From Pelomyxa schiedti (Eukaryota > Evosea > Pelobiontida > Pelomyxidae): 36,708 bases of DNA. The stretch is from the NCBI GenBank assembly GCA_020536535.1, contig JAHLWZ010000770.1, positions 3,775-40,482 on the forward strand, read 5' to 3'. A program made the position numbers and the translations under genes. Below, one piece after another: positions 32,496-36,708 of this stretch; within the stretch, counting starts at the first letter, position 1; each line of letters opens with the position of its first letter. The notes under the pieces are model-generated. The model saw only the letters and a program-made list of their open reading frames with translations, was not told where the DNA came from and made no database searches.

Positions 32496-34727
32496 ATGGC
32501 GGCAGACACAACGGCAATCAAGCGGCTGACGCAAGATCTACGGGAGTTGGCTGAGAACCCCATTGAGAACGTATCGGCTGAGCCTCTGCCTGAAAACATT
32601 TTCGAGGTGCAAAACGCCCCTTTGTTGTGCCCTTGTTCTCACTTTTTTTTTCCTGTCGAAATTGTAGTGGCACTGCAATTTTGCACAGAGTGGCGGCACT
32701 TATCACTTAGTTCTATATTTCCCACCTAACTATCCTGCAAAAAGTCCAAGGTTTGTTTTCTTTTTTTTTTTTCCCTTGGGTGCAAACAAATTTTTTCTTA
32801 CTTGCCTCAGTGCTGAATTTGTTCCTTCATTCTCGTTCTCTGGGGGAGCAACCAAGACAGGCCCGAAGGGAGGCACTCAAGTGTGCCTTAGTATTTTCAG
32901 TGACTTTGCAATGTAGAGGCTCCCACTTTTTTCCCTTTTTCTCCTCATTTGGCCTATGAAGATACCATACTGAATGGGCAAACGAAAAAGGAACTGGTTG
33001 GTCTCCTTCGTACACTGTTCAGACTGTCCTTCTTAACTTGGTTTCTTTTATTAATGAGCGCTCTTCATCTGGGAGTGAGGATCATAACCTTTACGCATTT
33101 TTTTAATGCATGAAAAAGATGCTGCACTTGCCCAAGCGTTTGTGTGCAAGGACTGTGGACACAGTCATGCATCCCCTAAACCACCTCTTCCAACTGCTGA
33201 AGAACTTCAGGCAGCTACCAAAAGAACTGCTGCTAAAGCAGCTACAGCAGTTACAGCAACTGCTACAACAGCATCAGCTTCCACAAATTCAGCAGTCTCT
33301 GAGTTTATCAAGTGCTATGTTTCGAAGGTGGAGTTTCTCTCTGCTCCACCTGCAACAGTTTTTGGTTTTGGTATAAACAAGTAGAGTATCATGGACTATA
33401 CCACAATTTTTACTCTTTAAAAGGTCAGGGACTCCCTATAACCCTAGTCTGACGTCTCCCTGTGAATTTATGACATATGACAGTTTTCAGTAAGAAACTA
33501 GCCCCCTGCCTCTTCTAATCTCTTTCAGAATGCTTAAGGCGTCGGGACGGGTGGAGAGTGTAATGCGTGAAGAATTACACTTTTTTATTCCCCAATATAT
33601 CAATGCTGCACACGGTGCTACAATTGCTCCTCTTTTTGAGGTCTTTTCTTGTATTACATTTAGGCATTTTTACTGAATTACTGAAGGCCGCTTGTGTAAG
33701 TATAACCGGATCTCCGAAGTTTACGGCCCAATTGGTCCTGCAGGTTTCAGTTAGCCACTAATTCCATCCTTCTAAGGAATCTAAAGGTTCTTCCAAAATT
33801 GATGAATTCTTCTGTGGTTGCATTCATGAATGGAACTACATTTACTTCTGAACGTGCTCTGCATGGTTACTTCTTTTTCCACAGGTTATTCTTGTGGGCG
33901 GTATATGAGAAATACCCAGAGCTATTGCCTCTTGTCACCCAAGCTGTTTCAGACTTCGTTTCTAACCCAGCAATGGTTAAATCTACAAAGCTCGACCTAA
34001 TTTGGTTAGACTCACTGGAAACTGTTTGCAGCGACTCAAGTCGAATTGCCCAAATCTGGGGGAGTGGCTAACCTACTTAACCGTTGTCAATGACCCCGCC
34101 CTGCAGTGGAAGAATATTTGTCAGCCAGTTATCCAAGAGACATTTGAGAGGTAATATTGCCTCGGAGAGTGACAAATTAACAACAAACCAAAGAAATGTA
34201 ATGTGGTATGTTGCCACCAACCCTCAACTAGCCGATACCAACAATGCAACGGTAAGCTTTCTCAAATCTTTTGAGGGTGGTTTTTGTAACACATTTAAAA
34301 ACTAACCACTAACCTGCAGGTGAACGCAAACCGCGTTGGCGTTACCTTCGGAGCTACAAAAGTGAGCCGCGACCTTATGGCCTTCCAGACCCGCTTTCTC
34401 GATGTTGCCAAGCCGGCTTCCATGCAGCCTCAGCAAATTGCCGCCCGGTATGATGCCAACTACGGTCTGCCTACAGCAGAAATGCAACAAGGCATGCAAG
34501 CCGTTTGCGCAAAGATCAAGTCAGTCAGCAACTACAACGAGTGGTTCTCAGTGATCCAAGCACCCTCACCAAAGAACCTCTGTGCCGTGCTTTGTGAGTC
34601 TGTGACAAGTTCTATGAGCAAACCAGGGTACACAAAGACAGGCAAAGGTGGCAGGGGTGGTGGAGGGAACAATAACAACCAAGGAGGAGGGCGTGGAAGA
34701 GGAAGGGGAAGGGGCAGAGGAAACTGA
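32496..34727 (+). CDS. E2-like ubiquitin-conjugating domain protein with zinc motif, helical domain and RGG tail
   Basis: The N-terminal UBC domain is RLTQDLRELAENPIENVSAE, WHCNFAQSGGTYHLVLYFPP, NYPAKSP, then GGTQVCLSIFSDFA with the likely active Cys, and GWSPSYTVQTVLLNLVSFIN. Introns of 44-62 nt bring these into one frame. After a 44-nt intron comes FVCKDCGHSHASPKPPLP, a CxxC-GH metal-binding motif seen in a group of protist and fungal E2-like proteins. Then FIKCYVSK, TSPCEFMTYDSF, ELHFFIPQYINAAHG, FERNVMWYVATNPQLAD and VNANRVGVTFGATKVSRD. The C-terminal tail is GRGRGRGRGRGN, RGG-like, suggesting RNA binding. The exact junctions between 33640 and 33900 are unclear. Full E2 activity is inferred from the Cys; the usual HPN motif is not evident. 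Confidence 0.75.
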
Positions 34728-34834
34728 CACATTTGTCTGTTATCACAAGAGAAATGAAAGGAAGTCTATGTGTTTGGTTTGTTTTGTTTTGGGTGGTACA
34801 AGTTGTGGTACAAGGTAATACACTTTTATTGCTT
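34728..34834. other. convergent intergenic region
   Basis: Only 107 bp lie between the stop codons of the E2-like and TBC genes; a plus-strand frame runs through it without family resemblance. Similar short convergent gaps are at 11946-12101, 22820-22910, 29006-29112 and 31379-31532, where nothing but T-rich tracts is seen. Confidence 0.6.
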
Positions 34835-36464
34835 TTAAAAATCCCATGGGGATGTTATGTCTCTCCGCGTGTCTATTGCAGTGTACAAGTCACGGAATTT
34901 CTTTGGTGTCATTGTGATGGCACTCACATTTTCAAAGAGTACATCCTCTTGTATGTCCTTCAACACTACTTAGAAACTTGAAGGGAGGTATGAGAAAGTA
35001 CCTGAGGAAGGCAGGTCAGCAAAGATACACAGGATTCAAATGGGGCGTGCTGCAAAATCTCTTGGTACATTCGCATTACGCCTAGTGGATTATAAGGATG
35101 TCAGGTAGTGTTTCCTTCTGTTTGTACCAAGAATTACGCGGAAAATAAATGACTCTCCCTCCAACATATATACATCCCACACTCTTACTGCAACATCGAG
35201 AGGGAGGGCCTTACTGAAGATTGTCAAAACCCTACATCAGTGTGAGCATGTACTTTTTTTGTGTGGGATTACCAGTCCAGGAGAAACATTTTCGGAGACA
35301 CTCCTTTTTCAACAAAATTCTTGTGAATTCTTGGAAGGAATTGCTTCATCGCCTCTTCTAAGGTTCTTAAATAAATATTCATCTAATAGTAACTTAATCG
35401 TGAGTGCTTGCGAAACCCATCATACTTTGGGTATATCAAAGCAGTAGAAGCAGAAATAACAAGGCCGATTTAATATATTTGCCATACAAGTAAAGGCGTC
35501 TGGGGCGTCCATATTAAGGAGTAAAATTGCAGCAAGATAGGACATTCCCTGCACCTGAACGCAATGTGAGACAAAGGATAAACATTCGGCAAGTAAGAAG
35601 AAATAATTAATAATAAAAAATACTCACATAGCCGACATCGGGCCTGTAGCACACAAACGCTTCTAATACTTCTTGTATGCTTTGTCGTAGAGGACCGCCT
35701 TCCTGTGGTCTTAGTTAATCGGTTGAAGGGACAAGAGATGGCGCACTGCAAAAAAGTTCAATCCAGCAAATGTTCGTGGCAAATCCACTGGAATGAGCTG
35801 AAGGGGTGAGTAAAAGAAAGTACTGTAAAAACAGCACAAGTACCTTGACTGAACCAGTTTTTCCAATTGGATTGCCCCCAATTTCTGCAGTATGAGAGTC
35901 GGTAATCATTTTCTTGGCATGTGTTGCCTCTTTCACAAGAATGTTGAATAAATCTGAAAGGTTTTTAAAAAGGGGAAAAGCAGAATAAAGCATACCATGA
36001 GTTATGTGTTGTGGGTTCCCTAGAGCCAGTAACCACAGCCTTCCCCTCACAGGAGAAGGCAGACCCTCCCACCACAAGTCGCGAATAGCCTTCTGTTGTA
36101 AACTAGAGTTGGGTCACACAGTTGCAATGAGGGAAAAGGAAAAGAGTAAATCGAGATTTTCTCGCAGCACTCACGTTGTTGCAGTGTCCCAGGTGCGTAT
36201 TATTTCTTTCCACTTCACCAACGACGATTTTATCCTCGCCTCCCGCGCAGCTCGCGCCGCCATAACAGCAGGAGGCACACTCGGCGTAACGTCCAGCACA
36301 GTCGTTGGTGACGTGACAACCCCCGATGCTGGCGCAGCGCCGCCGGTCGTCGAAGTTGCAGAACTTGGAGACGATGCAGCGGAGGCAGATCCAGTGGACG
36401 GCGTTGTCGTAGATGTCGCCGTTGTTGTGCTACTACTCGCGGTACTACTTTTACCTTTGCGCAT
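34835..36464 (-). CDS. TBC domain Rab GTPase-activating protein
   Basis: TBC proteins speed GTP hydrolysis by Rab proteins on membranes, using an Arg and a Gln finger. The start chosen is MRKGKSSTASSS; the leader is Ser/Thr/Ala-rich. After VKWKEIIRTWDTAT an intron leads to LWWEGLPSPVRGRLWLLALG. Then LIPVDLPRTFAGLNFFA holds the Arg finger, EGGPLRQSIQEVLEAFVCYR and PDVGY run into VQGMSYLAAILLLNMD with the Gln finger, and LPLDVAVRVWDVYMLEGESF follows. The end is MTPKKFRDLYTAIDTRRDIT. Nine or ten short introns are needed. The motif set is closest to the TBC1D12/TBC1D14 group. Both catalytic residues are intact. Confidence 0.88.
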
Positions 36465-36708
36465 GGCCACAGTTCGTTTCCTTTTTTTTTTTTTTTGATT
36501 TTGAAAAAATAAACGAAACGATCGTTGACACAGATCTCTTAAAACGTATTAACAGATTTTGACAAGCCGGCAATTTGTGGTGTTAATTATTGGACGTTTC
36601 AGTCAAAAAACGGGCAAACCAATGAAAAACCAAATGAAATCAACACAACCATTTTTTTTCGCTCAAATGGATTCCTTTTTCCGCCTAATGGATGTCTTTT
36701 TCGGCTCA
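36465..36708. other. upstream region of the TBC gene, right edge
   Basis: A pyrimidine run (cctttttttttttttttg near 36480-36497) precedes AT-rich sequence. No further gene is visible before the window ends. Confidence 0.45.

Noticed and set aside
1-36708. tRNA genes, rRNA, CRISPR arrays or bacterial operons
   Set aside because: No cloverleaf with TTCGA arm, no rRNA core sequence and no spaced direct repeats were seen; the spliced gene structure excludes a prokaryote.

Overview
The window is nuclear DNA from an intron-rich, gene-dense unicellular eukaryote. Most genes are cut by GT-AG introns, usually 40-140 nt, often with a CTAAC- or CTAAT-like tract near the 3' end and with T-runs. Reading frames close only after splicing, so single open frames are mostly exon fragments. 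TAA, TAG and TGA all end proteins, so the standard code fits. The content (bacterial-type glucokinase, GxGYxYP hydrolase, SNU13, DUS2, THUMPD1, TBC, E2-like protein, RING/TRAF protein) fits a free-living protist. I cannot name the lineage; an amoebozoan or excavate is only a guess.

Layout. Bases 1-3500 hold little that can be read: a G-rich 16-mer tandem array, multi-frame coding debris and one unresolved minus-strand fragment. Bases 3500-5670 carry two damaged minus-strand genes, a calpain and an endonuclease/exonuclease/phosphatase (EEP) protein. Bases 5780-8480 hold a minus-strand gene of 7 exons encoding a 760-residue low-complexity protein of unknown function; its exon lengths sum exactly to a closed frame.

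From 8.6 kb to 36.5 kb there are 14 well-supported or plausible genes whose strands alternate almost perfectly: glucokinase (-), THUMPD1/Tan1 (+), ADP-ribosylglycohydrolase (-), GxGYxYP hydrolase (+), two membrane proteins (- and -), RING-TRAF-pentapeptide-SPRY protein (+), PH-domain protein (-), large helical protein (+), DUS2 (-), small TFIIS zinc ribbon (+), SNU13 (-), E2-like protein (+), TBC RabGAP (-). Head-to-head starts lie about 70-330 bp apart and the 3' ends converge within about 90-500 bp.

These genes do not form one pathway. Three concern RNA (DUS2 and THUMPD1 in tRNA modification, SNU13 in snRNP/snoRNP assembly), two are linked to ubiquitin (RING protein, E2-like), two to membranes or trafficking (TBC, PH), and a neighbouring group is secreted or membrane-bound (GxGYxYP hydrolase, Ser-rich receptor-like protein, two-pass protein). 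Exon junctions were placed by eye from splice signals, frame and family match. No tRNA, rRNA, CRISPR array or intact transposon was seen.
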